Origin: Micrococcus flavus
Lineage (GTDB): Bacteria; Actinomycetota; Actinomycetes; Actinomycetales; Micrococcaceae
Direction of reading: 5' to 3'
Assembly (NCBI RefSeq): GCF_014204815.1
Contig: NZ_JACHMC010000001.1
Location: 558,001-622,000 of the forward strand
Length of the DNA stretch: 64,000 bases
Shown: positions 1 to 8,887 of the stretch, one piece after another
Layout of the letters: each line of letters starts with the position of its first letter
How positions within the stretch are numbered: position 1 is the first letter of the stretch
Position numbers and translations under genes: made by a program
The notes under the pieces: model-generated
What the model was told of the DNA's origin: nothing
The model's input: the letters and a program-made list of their open reading frames with translations, nothing else
The model's database searches: none

Positions 1-744
1 GCCGCGGCCGCCGGTGGCCTCGCGCAGCAGCTCGGGGACCTCGCGGCCGCCCCAGCCCTGCATGTCCATGACCTCGACGCCATGACGCGCGGCCATGTGG
101 CGACGCTCGGCGACGGGGTCGACGCCGATCACGCGGTAGCCGAGGTGCACGCCGATGCGCGCGGCCATCTGGCCGATCGGGCCGAGGCCGAGCACGGCGA
201 GGGTGTCGCCCTTGGAGAGGTTCGCGTACTGCACGCCCTGCCACGCGGTGGGGACCACATCGGAGAGGAACAGCCACTGCTCGTCGGGGCCGGTGTGGGG
301 GACCTTGATGGGCCCGTAGTCGGCGTGGGGGACTCGGAGGTACTGGGCCTGGCCGCCCGGCACGGAGCCGTAGAGGCGGGAGTAGCCCAGCAGCGCAGCG
401 CCGGAGCCCTGCTCCCGGACCTGGGTGGTCTCGCACTGGGACTGCAGCCCGCGCTCGCACATCCAGCAGTGGCCGCAGGCGATGTTGAAGGGGATCACCA
501 CGCGGTCCCCGGGCCGGATGTGGGTGACGGCCGAGCCGACCTCCTCCACGATGCCCATGGGCTCGTGGCCGATGACGTCCCCGGCGTCCATGAACGGGCC
601 CAGTACCTCGTAGAGGTGCAGGTCCGATCCGCAGATCCCCGTGGAGGTCACCCGGATGATCGCGTCGGTGGGCTCCTGGATCGTCGGGTCCGGGACGTCC
701 TCGACGGAGACGGTTCGCTTTCCCTGCCAGGTGAGTGCTCGCAT
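1..744 (-). CDS. Zinc-dependent alcohol dehydrogenase, 3' part beyond the window
   Basis: Medium-chain dehydrogenase/reductase family, probably oxidising an alcohol or aldehyde adduct with NAD(P). The 248 visible codons start MRALTWQGKRTV. They carry the catalytic zinc cysteine in GICGSDLHLY (near residue 38), a GHE motif, the structural-zinc pattern CGHCWMCERGLQSQCE and a Rossmann GLGPIG turn. The frame is open to base 1, so the C-terminal end is missing. I prefer the ATG at 744 because TAGCAT lies 7 nt upstream of it; an in-frame ATG at 753 would add MTS. It lies downstream of the ligase gene on the same strand. The overall pattern resembles glutathione-independent formaldehyde dehydrogenase-like proteins, but the exact substrate cannot be read. 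Confidence 0.85.
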   Translation of the reverse strand, partial: MRALTWQGKRTVSVEDVPDPTIQEPTDAIIRVTSTGICGSDLHLYEVLGPFMDAGDVIGHEPMGIVEEVGSAVTHIRPGDRVVIPFNIACGHCWMCERGLQSQCETTQVREQGSGAALLGYSRLYGSVPGGQAQYLRVPHADYGPIKVPHTGPDEQWLFLSDVVPTAWQGVQYANLSKGDTLAVLGLGPIGQMAARIGVHLGYRVIGVDPVAERRHMAARHGVEVMDMQGWGGREVPELLREATGGRG

Positions 745-751
745 GGACGTC

Positions 752-757
752 ATGCTA
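752..757 (-). promoter_or_regulatory. Putative -10 hexamer of a leaderless promoter
   Basis: TAGCAT on the minus strand ends 7 nt before the dehydrogenase ATG at 744, the spacing expected if transcription starts at the start codon. No Shine-Dalgarno sequence is visible. Confidence 0.45.
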
Positions 758-841
758 GGCGGTGCAGGCCGCCGGGGTGAAGGCCCGGGGCGCGGCGCAT
801 CCGCACTGGTCAGGCCGGGGATGCGTGACCGGACCGCGGGC

Positions 842-2047
842 TCAGGGCCGGGCGTCGCCGCGCAGCGAGCGAAGGGTGCGTCCGGCCGCGTCCCGCACCA
901 CGGCGCGCAGGGGGCTCACAGTGTCCGACGCGTCCTGGCCCTCCGCGGGCGGCCCGGCGGCCGCCTCGCGCTCCACCCTGCGCTGACGCTCGGCGGCGGT
1001 GCCCTCGGCCATCATCGTGCGCACGTGGGCCAACTCGGCCTCGCACTCCAGCTCGCGGGCCACCGGGGCCAGCCGGTCCAGTTCGTCGGAAAGGTGCTCG
1101 GCCACCGGCACCGTGGTGCCCGCGGCGTCCATGACGACCTCGGCCTGCATGCCGTAGCGCGCCGCCCGCCACTTGTTCTCCGCCACGTACCAGGGAGGGA
1201 GGATCGCCGGCGGCTCCTGGCCGCGCTCGAGACCGGCGGAGAGGTCGTGCACGAGGCACTGCGTGAGGGCGGTGACGGCGGCGATCTCCTCGATCGTGGC
1301 CATGCCGTCGCACGCGCGCATCTCCACCGTGCCCAGGCGGGGCACGGCGCGCACGTCCCAGCGGCACTCCGTCGCATCGTTCACCATCCCCACCTGCACC
1401 ATCTGCTCGAGGCACCGCTCGAAGTCCCGGTAGTCCTCGAACTGGTGGGGCAGCCCCGCCGTGGGCAGCTGCTGGAACACCTGCGTGCGCTGGGACTGGT
1501 AGCCGGTGTCCCCGCCGGCCCAGAAGGGGGACGAGGCGGACAGCGCCAGGAAGTGCGGGAAGCGGTTCACCAGGCCGTTCACCACCGGCATGGCCTTGGA
1601 GACGTCGTCCAGGCCCACATGCACGTGCACGCCGAAGATCAGCATCTGCCGCCCCCAGTACTGGGCGATCTCCACCACCTGGTTGTAGCGGTCCTTGTCC
1701 GTCACGGGCTGCAGGTTCGGATCCTCGAACGGGTGGGATCCCTGGCAGTACAGGTGCATCCCGCGCCGCTCGGCGGCGTCCAGGATCCCGGAGGCGATGC
1801 CCCGCAGCTCCTCGGCGGCCGAGCCCACGGTCCGGTGCACCCCCGTGACCAGCTCCACGGTGTTCTGCAGCATCTCTGCGGTGACGTGCGGATGCTCCTC
1901 CTCGGGCCCCAGCCCTGCGGTCTGCAGCGCCTCGGCGATGACGTCGGGGGCCTCGGCGCGCAGGTCGCCGGTGGCCGCGTCGACGAGGGCGAGCTCCCAC
2001 TCGATGCCGAGCGTGGACTGCGAGGAGGCGGCGAAGGGAAGGGTCAT
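842..2047 (-). CDS. Glutamate-cysteine ligase-like carboxylate-amine ligase (GCS2/YbdK type)
   Basis: A 401-residue member of the GCS2 family, which joins glutamate to an amine-bearing substrate with ATP. The N-terminal LGIEWELALVD is the family signature, with the first acidic metal/ATP ligands. NTVELVTGVH and IFGVHVHVGLDD match further conserved active-site segments. The length is close to the usual 370-430. The annotated ATG is preceded by TAGGAT at a 6-nt spacing, suggesting a leaderless mRNA. It is divergent from the methyltransferase gene at 2070. In actinobacteria these proteins are often named glutamate-cysteine ligase, but the YbdK branch has weak or different activity and the physiological product here is uncertain. 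Confidence 0.85.
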   Translation of the reverse strand: MTLPFAASSQSTLGIEWELALVDAATGDLRAEAPDVIAEALQTAGLGPEEEHPHVTAEMLQNTVELVTGVHRTVGSAAEELRGIASGILDAAERRGMHLYCQGSHPFEDPNLQPVTDKDRYNQVVEIAQYWGRQMLIFGVHVHVGLDDVSKAMPVVNGLVNRFPHFLALSASSPFWAGGDTGYQSQRTQVFQQLPTAGLPHQFEDYRDFERCLEQMVQVGMVNDATECRWDVRAVPRLGTVEMRACDGMATIEEIAAVTALTQCLVHDLSAGLERGQEPPAILPPWYVAENKWRAARYGMQAEVVMDAAGTTVPVAEHLSDELDRLAPVARELECEAELAHVRTMMAEGTAAERQRRVEREAAAGPPAEGQDASDTVSPLRAVVRDAAGRTLRSLRGDARP

Positions 2048-2053
2048 GGCGTC

Positions 2054-2063
2054 ATCCTAGGGT
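2054..2063. promoter_or_regulatory. Overlapping divergent -10 elements
   Basis: Ten bases hold two -10-like hexamers. TAGGAT on the minus strand (2059 to 2054) is 6 nt from the ligase ATG at 2047. TAGGGT on the plus strand (2058-2063) is 6 nt from the methyltransferase ATG at 2070. The hexamers overlap by two bases, so RNA polymerase could probably serve only one direction at a time. Confidence 0.5.
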
Positions 2064-2069
2064 GGAGCC

Positions 2070-3452
2070 ATGGCCCGTTCCCAGCGCCCCGCCCGCTCCT
2101 CCCGCCCGCGCCGCCCCCGGACGGACGGCGCCGGCCGGGCCCCCGGGCCGCGCGCGGCCGACTCCGCCACGGACCCGACGTGCCTGGGCCCCGTCCTGGA
2201 GCCGGAGGGGCGCGCCCTCCTCGACGCCCTGGGGGACGTCTCCGGGCAGGACCCGCTGGCCCTGTCCTCCCGTCTGCGGGCCGAGGGCCATCCGCCCGAG
2301 CGCGTGGCCGCCGTCCTGACCCAGGCGGGACTGCGCGCGAAGGGCCGCGCCCGGCTCGGCGACGACGTCGACCGCCTCCTCCTCACCCGTGACGGCCTCG
2401 AGCAGGCCACCCGGCCCGTGGTGGCCGACCTGCACGCCGCGCGCCTGCATGCGGCGGGCGTGGGCCGTGTCGTGGACCTCGGCTGCGGCCTGGGGCTGGA
2501 CGCCCTCGCCTTCGTGCGGGCCGGCCTCGAGACGGTGGCCGTGGAGCGGGACCCCACGGTCGCGGCGGCGGCCGCGGCCAACCTCGCCGCGCATCCGGGG
2601 GCCCGCGTCGTCGAGGGGGACGCGCTCGCGTGGGCCGCCGAGCACCTCGCCGCCGCGGACGACCTCGGCGCCGCCGTGTGGCTGGACCCGGCGCGACGGC
2701 GGCTGTCCGGGTCCGGCGCGGACCGGGTGTTCGACCCCGAGGCGTTCTCCCCGCCGCTGTCCTTCGTCACGTCCCTGGCCGCCCTCGGGCACACCGTCGG
2801 GGTGAAGCTGGGGCCCGGCATCCCGCACGAGGCCCTGCCGGCGGACGCCGAGGCCCAGTGGACCAGTGTGGATGGGGACGTCACCGAAGCCGTCCTGTGG
2901 TTCGGGGCGGCCCGGCGTCTCGACGTGCGCCGGGCCGCGCTCGCGGTGGACACCCGCGCGCCGGACGGCCCGCGCACCGCCGAGCTGACGAGCCCCGGCG
3001 GCGAGGAGGCCTCCCCGGCGGTGGACGCCGTGGGGGAGGAGGGGATGGCCGGGCTCGTGGGACAGGTGCTGATCGAGCCGGACGGCGCCGTCATCCGGGC
3101 CCACCTGGTGACGGACCTGGCCGTGGCGCTCGGCCCGGACGTGCGCCTGCTGGATCCGCACCTGGCCTACCTCGTGGCCCCGGACGCTCCCGCCCATCCG
3201 CTGGGCCGGCGGCACCGCGTGCTCGCCGTGCACGACCTGGACGTCAAGGCCCTGCGCCGCTGGGCGCGGGAGACCGGCGTCGGCCGGCTGGACGTGAAGA
3301 AGCGCGGGGTGTCCATCACCCCGGAGGAGCTGCGCCGTCGGGTGCTCGGCGGCGGGCGCCGGTCGGGGGGCCGGCACGCCACCCTCGTCCTGGCCCGGGT
3401 GGGGGACCGCCGCCACGCGCTGGAGGTGGAGCCGCTCGACGCCGGCGCATGA
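2070..3452 (+). CDS. Class I SAM-dependent methyltransferase with THUMP-like C-terminal domain
   Basis: 460 residues. A low-complexity Arg/Pro-rich N-terminus is followed by a helical region and then a class I methyltransferase fold. The SAM-binding motif is VVDLGCGLGLDALAF (near residue 135), with the acidic motif II in VAVERD and VWLDPARR as the post-I catalytic region. The C-terminal part (RWARETGVGRLDVKKRGVSI) matches the THUMP-like extension typical of this actinobacterial family, pointing to an RNA substrate. No function has been fixed for the family as far as I know. The start lies 6 nt after a TAGGGT hexamer. Confidence 0.8.
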   Translation: MARSQRPARSSRPRRPRTDGAGRAPGPRAADSATDPTCLGPVLEPEGRALLDALGDVSGQDPLALSSRLRAEGHPPERVAAVLTQAGLRAKGRARLGDDVDRLLLTRDGLEQATRPVVADLHAARLHAAGVGRVVDLGCGLGLDALAFVRAGLETVAVERDPTVAAAAAANLAAHPGARVVEGDALAWAAEHLAAADDLGAAVWLDPARRRLSGSGADRVFDPEAFSPPLSFVTSLAALGHTVGVKLGPGIPHEALPADAEAQWTSVDGDVTEAVLWFGAARRLDVRRAALAVDTRAPDGPRTAELTSPGGEEASPAVDAVGEEGMAGLVGQVLIEPDGAVIRAHLVTDLAVALGPDVRLLDPHLAYLVAPDAPAHPLGRRHRVLAVHDLDVKALRRWARETGVGRLDVKKRGVSITPEELRRRVLGGGRRSGGRHATLVLARVGDRRHALEVEPLDAGA

Positions 3453-3498
3453 CGCCGCATGACGGGACCGGCCGGCGCGGCGGCGGTCGGTCCGGGGA

Positions 3499-3546
3499 TT
3501 AGGTGAGGCTCGTGTACGCTAATCCTCTGAGGCAAGCCTCACCTGA
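3499..3546. promoter_or_regulatory. IdeR/DtxR-type iron boxes upstream of the siderophore operon
   Basis: TTAGGTGAGGCT at 3499-3510 is a good half-site of the IdeR/DtxR consensus. TGAGGCAAGCCTCACCT at 3528-3544 is a near-palindrome with perfect TGAGGC/GCCTCA arms. A possible -10, TACGCT at 3515-3520, lies between them, so an iron-loaded repressor would cover the promoter. The operon starts at 3616. Confidence 0.7.
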
Positions 3547-3615
3547 CCTGAACGCGGCCCGGCCCCGACCGGCCACCGACTCCGCGACGCCGAGGGCGTC
3601 CGGGAGGAGACCCCC

Positions 3616-4671
3616 ATGCGCACCACCCCCCGTGCCCCGCGCCGTCGCGCCCTCGCCCTGACCTCCGTGGCCGCCCTGGCCCTCGTCGGCTGCTCCGCCG
3701 GGGGTGCCGACGCCGGCTCGTCGGCCTCGGGCGCCTCGGCCGCCGGCTCCTCGTCCTCCGCCGCCGCGGGCTCCGCATCGCAGGCCGGGATCGCGGGCGG
3801 GACCACCGTGACGGACATGTCCGGCGCGCAGGTGGAGATCCCCTCCGAGGTGGACTCCGTGATCACCACGGACAACCGGACCTTCCGCACCCTGGACGAG
3901 TGGGGCGTCGAGCTCTCCGCCGCGCCCAAGCAGCTGATGTTCCGCGGCGAGGGCGGCCCCTCCTATCGCACCGACGACGCCGTGGCGGACATCGGCAGCC
4001 ACCGCGAGCCGGACATGGAGGTCTTCGTGACCGCCGAGCCGGACGTGGTCTTCAACGGCCAGCGCTTCGCCGATCGCAAGGCGGAGATCGACGAGCTGAC
4101 CGGCGAGGCCGCCGTCGTGGACACCGACATCCCCGCCGAGACGCGCGTGGACGAGGGTCTCAAGGAGCTCACCACGCTGCTGGGCGAGTCCACCGGTCAC
4201 CAGGAGGACGCGCAGGCCCTCAACGAGGACCTCGACGCCGCGATCGCCCGTGCGAAGGAGGCGTACGACTCCGAGGAGACCGTGATGGGCCTGATCGCCA
4301 CCGGCGGCGACCTCTCCTACGTGGCTCCCGGCACCGGCCGCGCCATCGGCCCGATGTTCGACGTCCTGGGCCTCACCCCGGCCCTGGAGCAGGCCGGCTC
4401 CTCCAACCACCAGGGCGACGACATCTCGGTGGAGGCGATCGCCCAGTCGAACCCCGACTGGCTGATCGTCATGGACCGCGACGCCGCCATCGGCGAGGGC
4501 GACACCACCGCGAAGGAGCTCATCGAGCAGTCCGAGGCCCTGCAGGACGTGCCCGCGGTCAAGGAGGGCAACATCGTCTACCTCCCGCAGGACTTCTACG
4601 TGGCCGAGGACATCCAGAACTACACCACCGTGATGGAGGACCTCGCCGACGCCTTCGCAGGGGCCCGGTGA
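3616..4671 (+). CDS. Iron-siderophore ABC transporter substrate-binding lipoprotein
   Basis: 351 residues of the FecB/FepB type (periplasmic-binding protein class III), exported and lipid-anchored to capture ferric siderophore for import. The N-terminus has an Arg-rich start, a hydrophobic stretch and a lipobox ending at Cys26 (ALVGC). A Ser/Ala/Gly-rich linker follows, then the two-lobed binding domain with the typical DMSGAQVEIP opening and the PDWLIVMDRD segment near the C-terminus. It is the first gene of a four-gene operon. Its stop overlaps the GTG of the first permease by 4 bp. The iron boxes directly upstream indicate repression under iron sufficiency. Confidence 0.9.
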   Translation: MRTTPRAPRRRALALTSVAALALVGCSAGGADAGSSASGASAAGSSSSAAAGSASQAGIAGGTTVTDMSGAQVEIPSEVDSVITTDNRTFRTLDEWGVELSAAPKQLMFRGEGGPSYRTDDAVADIGSHREPDMEVFVTAEPDVVFNGQRFADRKAEIDELTGEAAVVDTDIPAETRVDEGLKELTTLLGESTGHQEDAQALNEDLDAAIARAKEAYDSEETVMGLIATGGDLSYVAPGTGRAIGPMFDVLGLTPALEQAGSSNHQGDDISVEAIAQSNPDWLIVMDRDAAIGEGDTTAKELIEQSEALQDVPAVKEGNIVYLPQDFYVAEDIQNYTTVMEDLADAFAGAR

Positions 4672-5720
4672 CGGACCTGCGTCCCGGTGCCGCCGCCCGG
4701 ACCCCGCTCACCGAGCCGGGTCCGGGCGAACGCGTGTGCTGGGTGCCCCCGGCCGTCCTCCGCCCGCAGCGCACCCGCTGGCAGCGGACCTGGCCGCTCC
4801 TGGTGGGCCTGGCCGTCACCGTGGGCCTCGTGGTGCTGTCCCTGAACGTCGGGGCCTTCGACCTCGGCACCGAGGGCGGGACCGAGATGTTCTGGATCAC
4901 GCGCGTGCCCCGCACCGTGGCCCTCGTGCTCGCCGGCGCCGCCCTGGCCCTGTGCGGGCTGATCATGCAGCTGATGACGCAGAACCGGTTCGTGGAGCCC
5001 AGCACCACCGGCACCACCGAATGGGCCGGGCTGGGCCTGCTCACCACCATGATCCTCATCCCCGGCGCGGGGATCGTCACCCGCATGGTGGGCGCGGTGC
5101 TCTTCGCGTTCGTGGGCACCATGGTGTTCTTCCTGTTCCTGCGGCGGGTGCGGCTCAGCTCCTCGCTGATCGTGCCGATCGTGGGCATCATGCTCGGCGC
5201 CGTGGTGGGCGCCGCCTCCACCTTCCTGGCGCTGCAGACGGACATGCTCCAGCAGCTGGGCGCGTGGTTCGCCGGCTCGTTCACCTCCGTGGTGCGCGGC
5301 CGCTACGAGCTGCTGTTCCTCGTGCTCGCCGTGACGGTGGCCGTGTTCCTGATCGCCGACCGCTTCACCGTGGCGGGCCTGGGCAAGGACATCGCCACGA
5401 ACGTGGGCCTGAACTACGAGGCCGTGGTGTTCACCGGCGTCGCCATGGTCTCCGTGGCCACGGGAGTGATCACGGTGGTGATCGGCGCTCTGCCCTTCCT
5501 GGGCCTCGTGGTGCCCAACCTGGTCTCGATGATCCGCGGCGACAACCTGCGCACCAACCTCCCGTGGGTGGTCATGGCGGGCGTCTGGACCGTGATCGTC
5601 TGCGACGTCCTCGGGCGCACGCTGATCGCCCCGTTCGAGATCCCGATCTCCCTGATCCTCGCCCTCGTCGGCGCCGCGGTGTTCCTGACCCTGCTGCTGG
5701 GGCAGGCCCGCCGTGGCTGA
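4668..5720 (+). CDS. FecCD-family siderophore ABC permease, subunit 1
   Basis: 350 residues, integral membrane permease that dimerises with the next gene product. The chosen GTG at 4668 gives a GTGA overlap with the upstream stop. The same frame stays open much further upstream, but that part is a shadow of the binding-protein gene. About nine or ten hydrophobic segments are visible. The FecCD hallmarks are RVPRTVALVLAGAALALCGLIMQ near the N-terminus and GALPFLGLVVPNLVSMIRGDN near the C-terminus, the latter being the coupling region for the ATPase. Confidence 0.9.
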   Translation: MTDLRPGAAARTPLTEPGPGERVCWVPPAVLRPQRTRWQRTWPLLVGLAVTVGLVVLSLNVGAFDLGTEGGTEMFWITRVPRTVALVLAGAALALCGLIMQLMTQNRFVEPSTTGTTEWAGLGLLTTMILIPGAGIVTRMVGAVLFAFVGTMVFFLFLRRVRLSSSLIVPIVGIMLGAVVGAASTFLALQTDMLQQLGAWFAGSFTSVVRGRYELLFLVLAVTVAVFLIADRFTVAGLGKDIATNVGLNYEAVVFTGVAMVSVATGVITVVIGALPFLGLVVPNLVSMIRGDNLRTNLPWVVMAGVWTVIVCDVLGRTLIAPFEIPISLILALVGAAVFLTLLLGQARRG

Positions 5721-6777
5721 GCGCACTGTCTCCCCGGCCGTCGTCGTCCGCCTCCCCGACGACGGCGCCCCCGCCGTGCGCCGCACCGGGGCGTTCCGCA
5801 CGGCGCGGGACCGGCGCCGCTACCGGCTCGTGGTGGCCGCCCTGGCGGCCGTGGGCCTGGCCTCCACCGCCGGCATCCTGCTGTGGGGCAACGAGTCCGA
5901 GCCCGGCTCGCGGGCGTTCTGGCTGATCGCTCAGATGCGCGTCGGCTCGCTCGCGGTGATCGCGCTCGTGGCGCTGTGCCACGCGTTCGCCACCGTCAGC
6001 TTCCACACGGCCACCGGCAACCGCATCATCACGCCCTCGATCATGGGGTTCGAGGCGCTCTACATCGCCGTGCAGACCACCGTGGTGTTCCTGCTGGGGG
6101 CGGCGGGCGTCTCCGCGGTGACGGGCGTGGGCCCGTTCCTGGGCCAGGCCCTGCTCATGGTGGTGGCGGCCACCGCGCTGTACTCGTGGCTGCTGTCCCG
6201 TCCGTACGGGAACATCCACCTGATGCTCCTGGTGGGCGTGGTGCTCGGCGGCGGGCTCGGTGCGCTGTCCAGCTTCCTGCAACGGCTGCTCGACCCCAAC
6301 GCCTTCGACGTGCTCTCCGCCCGGCTGTTCGGCAACATCTCCAACGCCCGCACCGAGTACCTGCTGGTGGCCGGCCCGATCGTGCTGGCCGTCTGCCTGA
6401 CGCTGTGGCTGCGCGGGCGCCGGATGGACGTGATCGCCCTCGGGCGGGACGTGGCCGTCAACGCGGGGCTGGGCCATCGGCGGGAGCTGATGGTCACCCT
6501 GCTGCTGGTGTCCGTGCTGATGTCCATGACCACCGCGCTCGTCGGGCCGATGACGTTCCTCGGGTTCCTCGTAGCCACCCTGGCGTACAGCATGGTGGAG
6601 ACCTCGGACCACCGCCGGCTGCTGCCGGTGGCCGCGCTGGCCGGCTACGCCGTGCTCACCCTGGCCTACTTGGTGCTGCGGCACGTCTTCTACGCCGGGG
6701 GAGCGGTCACCGTGGTGATCGAGCTCGTCGGCGGCATCGTGTTCCTGGTCGTCGTGATGAGGAAGGGCCGGCTGTGA
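5713..6777 (+). CDS. FecCD-family siderophore ABC permease, subunit 2
   Basis: 354 residues starting at a GTG that overlaps the end of the previous permease by 8 bp. The FecCD fold shows again: QMRVGSLAVIALVALCHAFATVSFHTATGNR near the N-terminus and PMTFLGFLVATLAYSMVETSDHR near the C-terminus. The tail (VVIELVGGIVFLVVVMRKGRL) is the usual last helix. Translational coupling with both neighbours suggests a 1:1 permease heterodimer. The exact siderophore cannot be inferred; catecholate or hydroxamate systems both fit. Confidence 0.9.
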   Translation: MAERTVSPAVVVRLPDDGAPAVRRTGAFRTARDRRRYRLVVAALAAVGLASTAGILLWGNESEPGSRAFWLIAQMRVGSLAVIALVALCHAFATVSFHTATGNRIITPSIMGFEALYIAVQTTVVFLLGAAGVSAVTGVGPFLGQALLMVVAATALYSWLLSRPYGNIHLMLLVGVVLGGGLGALSSFLQRLLDPNAFDVLSARLFGNISNARTEYLLVAGPIVLAVCLTLWLRGRRMDVIALGRDVAVNAGLGHRRELMVTLLLVSVLMSMTTALVGPMTFLGFLVATLAYSMVETSDHRRLLPVAALAGYAVLTLAYLVLRHVFYAGGAVTVVIELVGGIVFLVVVMRKGRL

Positions 6778-7529
6778 TCGAGCTGCGCGGCGTCACCAAG
6801 CGCCACTCCGACGAGGTCTGCATCGGCCCCGTGGACCTGACCATCCCGGCCGGCGGCATCACCGCGCTCGTGGGCCCGAACGGGGCGGGCAAGTCCACCG
6901 TGCTCACGATGGTCGGGCGGCTCCAGGACGCGGACGAGGGCCGGATCGAGGTGGCCGGGCGGGACGTGACCCGCACGCCCAGCCGGGAGATCGCCAAGAC
7001 CCTGTCCATCCTGCGCCAGGAGAACCACTTCATCACCCGGCTGACCGTGCGCCAGCTCGTGGCGTTCGGCCGGTACCCGCACAGCCGGGGTCGGCTGACG
7101 CTGGCGGACGAGCGGCACGTCTCCGAGGCCATCGACTTCCTCAACCTCGGCCCGTACGAGAACCGCTACCTGGACCAGCTCTCCGGCGGCCAGCGCCAGC
7201 GCGCGTACGTGGCCATGGTCCTGGCCCAGGACACCGAGTACGTGCTGCTGGACGAGCCGTTGAACAACCTGGACATGCAGCACTCGGTGCAGATGATGCG
7301 CCAGCTGCGCCGGGCCGCGGACGAGCTGGGCCGCACCGTGGTGATCGTGATGCACGACATCAACTTCGCCGCCCACTACGCCGACCACATCGTGGCCATG
7401 GGGGACGGCCGCGTGGTGGAGACCGGCTCCCCGGCGGAGATCATGCGCCCGGAGGTCCTGGAGCGCATCTTCAAGACGCCCTTCGACGTCGTCGACGGCC
7501 CCCAGGGTCCGCTGGCCGTCTACTACTGA
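6774..7529 (+). CDS. Siderophore ABC transporter ATP-binding protein (FecE/FepC type)
   Basis: 251 residues, cytoplasmic ATPase that energises the two preceding permeases. Walker A is GPNGAGKST, the Q-loop lies in LRQENHF, the ABC signature is LSGGQRQRA, Walker B is YVLLDEPLNNLD and the switch histidine is in IVMHDINFA. The start is the GTG at 6774, in a 4-bp GTGA overlap with the permease stop. It is the last gene of the operon, followed by a palindromic repeat that may stop transcription against the convergent DUF559 gene. Confidence 0.92.
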   Translation: MIELRGVTKRHSDEVCIGPVDLTIPAGGITALVGPNGAGKSTVLTMVGRLQDADEGRIEVAGRDVTRTPSREIAKTLSILRQENHFITRLTVRQLVAFGRYPHSRGRLTLADERHVSEAIDFLNLGPYENRYLDQLSGGQRQRAYVAMVLAQDTEYVLLDEPLNNLDMQHSVQMMRQLRRAADELGRTVVIVMHDINFAAHYADHIVAMGDGRVVETGSPAEIMRPEVLERIFKTPFDVVDGPQGPLAVYY

Positions 7530-7568
7530 GCCGGTGCTGCCGGGGTCCCCCGCTGCATCTGAGAGCAC

Positions 7569-7626
7569 GTTGTGGTCACGGCACGCTGTGAGGCGGACCG
7601 GTCGCGCAGCGTGTCGTGACCACAAC
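7569..7626. repeat. Palindromic repeat, copy 1, between convergent genes
   Basis: Arms 7569-7588 and 7607-7626 pair over 20 bp with one mismatch; the core is GTGGTCACGGCACGC. It could act as a bidirectional terminator for the siderophore operon and the DUF559 gene. A related palindrome lies at 8888-8947, on the other side of the DUF559 gene. Confidence 0.7.
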
Positions 7627-7675
7627 GCCGGCGGGCCCGAGAGGCCGGGGGCGACCCGGCACTCCTGCCACGCGG

Positions 7676-8683
7676 TCACAGCATGCCGCGCACGAGGCGG
7701 ACGATCCGGCGGTATCCGTCGCGGTGGTCCACGTCGTTCACCCGCAGGGTCCGGCAGCCCCGGGCGAGCAGCCACGCGTCCCGTCGGGCGTCCCTGGCCT
7801 GCTGCGCGGGGGTGAGGTGCGTGCGCCCGTCGTACTGCAGGGCGAGGTCCGGGCCGGCGAGGTAGAGGTCGACTTCGGGGCACTCGGACTCGGCCGGGCG
7901 AGGCCGGGCCTGGAGCGCCGGCTCCGGAAGCCCGGCGTCCTCCAGGGCGAGGCGCAGGAACGTCTCCCGGGCGGAGTCGGCCCCCACCCGCGTCCTGGCG
8001 AGCACCGTGCGGGCGGTCCGGGCGCCGTGGAAGGGACCGGCGAGCCGGAGAGCCGCGTGGAGCCGTTCCGGTGTCGTCGCCGGTGGGCGCCGCCCGGACG
8101 GGGACCACGGCTCGTGCACCGCGTGGTCGGCGGCGCCGACGACGTCGGGGATCGTCCAGGGGTGCGGCAGCGACGCGAGGTCCAGCACGGTGCGCTCCAG
8201 TGAGGTGACGCGCAGGCCCTGGACCATCGTCATGTCCCCGGCCTTCAGGGGGCGCCGGCGCGCGACCACGCCGGGCAGGCGGACGCGCGAGGACCCTGCC
8301 GGAACGGTCAGGTCGATGGGCGCCAGGACCTGCGGAGGCGCCGACGGCGTCGGCAGGCCGTGCAGGTGCGCCGCCGTCGCGTGGGAGAGAACGGCGTCCG
8401 CCCGCCGTCGCAGCAGCGCGTGAAGGACCTCGCCGGGCATCCCGTGGGGCGGCTCCGGGAGGTCCACCGCAGCCCAACAGAGCAGCGGGTGCCCCGTGTC
8501 CTGGTAGATCGCGGGGCCCACCCGGCGGATGTCGGCTCGTCGCAGGCGCTGCGCCGGCAGTCCGGCACGGATCGCCTCCGACCGGCGGAACACGGGCGGC
8601 AGTCCGGCGGCGCGGGGGCTGCGGGGGCCGGCGGGGGAGTCGGTGAGGGCGGACTCGTCGGGGTCGAGGAGCGGCGGTGTCAT
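7676..8683 (-). CDS. DUF559-type protein with AbiEi-like N-terminus
   Basis: 335 residues from the ATG at 8683; the frame extends upstream to 8899, but that part is Pro/Gly/Arg-rich and unlike a protein start. The N-terminal third (VFRRSEAIRAGLPAQRLRRADIRRVGPAIYQ) resembles the AbiEi-type winged-helix region common in actinobacterial DUF559 proteins. The C-terminal part contains PEVDLYLAGPDLALQYDGRTHL, then ARRDAWLLARGCRTLRVND, matching the restriction-endonuclease-like DUF559 fold with conserved D...Q/E.DG residues. DNA binding or cleavage is plausible but unproven. The gene is bracketed by two related palindromes, which may mean it has moved. Confidence 0.75.
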   Translation of the reverse strand: MTPPLLDPDESALTDSPAGPRSPRAAGLPPVFRRSEAIRAGLPAQRLRRADIRRVGPAIYQDTGHPLLCWAAVDLPEPPHGMPGEVLHALLRRRADAVLSHATAAHLHGLPTPSAPPQVLAPIDLTVPAGSSRVRLPGVVARRRPLKAGDMTMVQGLRVTSLERTVLDLASLPHPWTIPDVVGAADHAVHEPWSPSGRRPPATTPERLHAALRLAGPFHGARTARTVLARTRVGADSARETFLRLALEDAGLPEPALQARPRPAESECPEVDLYLAGPDLALQYDGRTHLTPAQQARDARRDAWLLARGCRTLRVNDVDHRDGYRRIVRLVRGML

Positions 8684-8887
8684 GCCGCGAGCGTGGCCCG
8701 GCCCACGGCCGTCTGGAGGGCGCCCCGGCCCCATCTGTGGATGAGCGACGGCTCCGGGCCGGGCGAGGCCACCGGTGCAGGAGCGGTCGTGCGGCGGACG
8801 CCCGAGCGGGGCACCCGAGGCGGCCGTGGTCGCCGGGAGGGAGGGGACGCCGTCGGGCTGCCGCCGGCACCCTGCCGGGGCCTCCAC

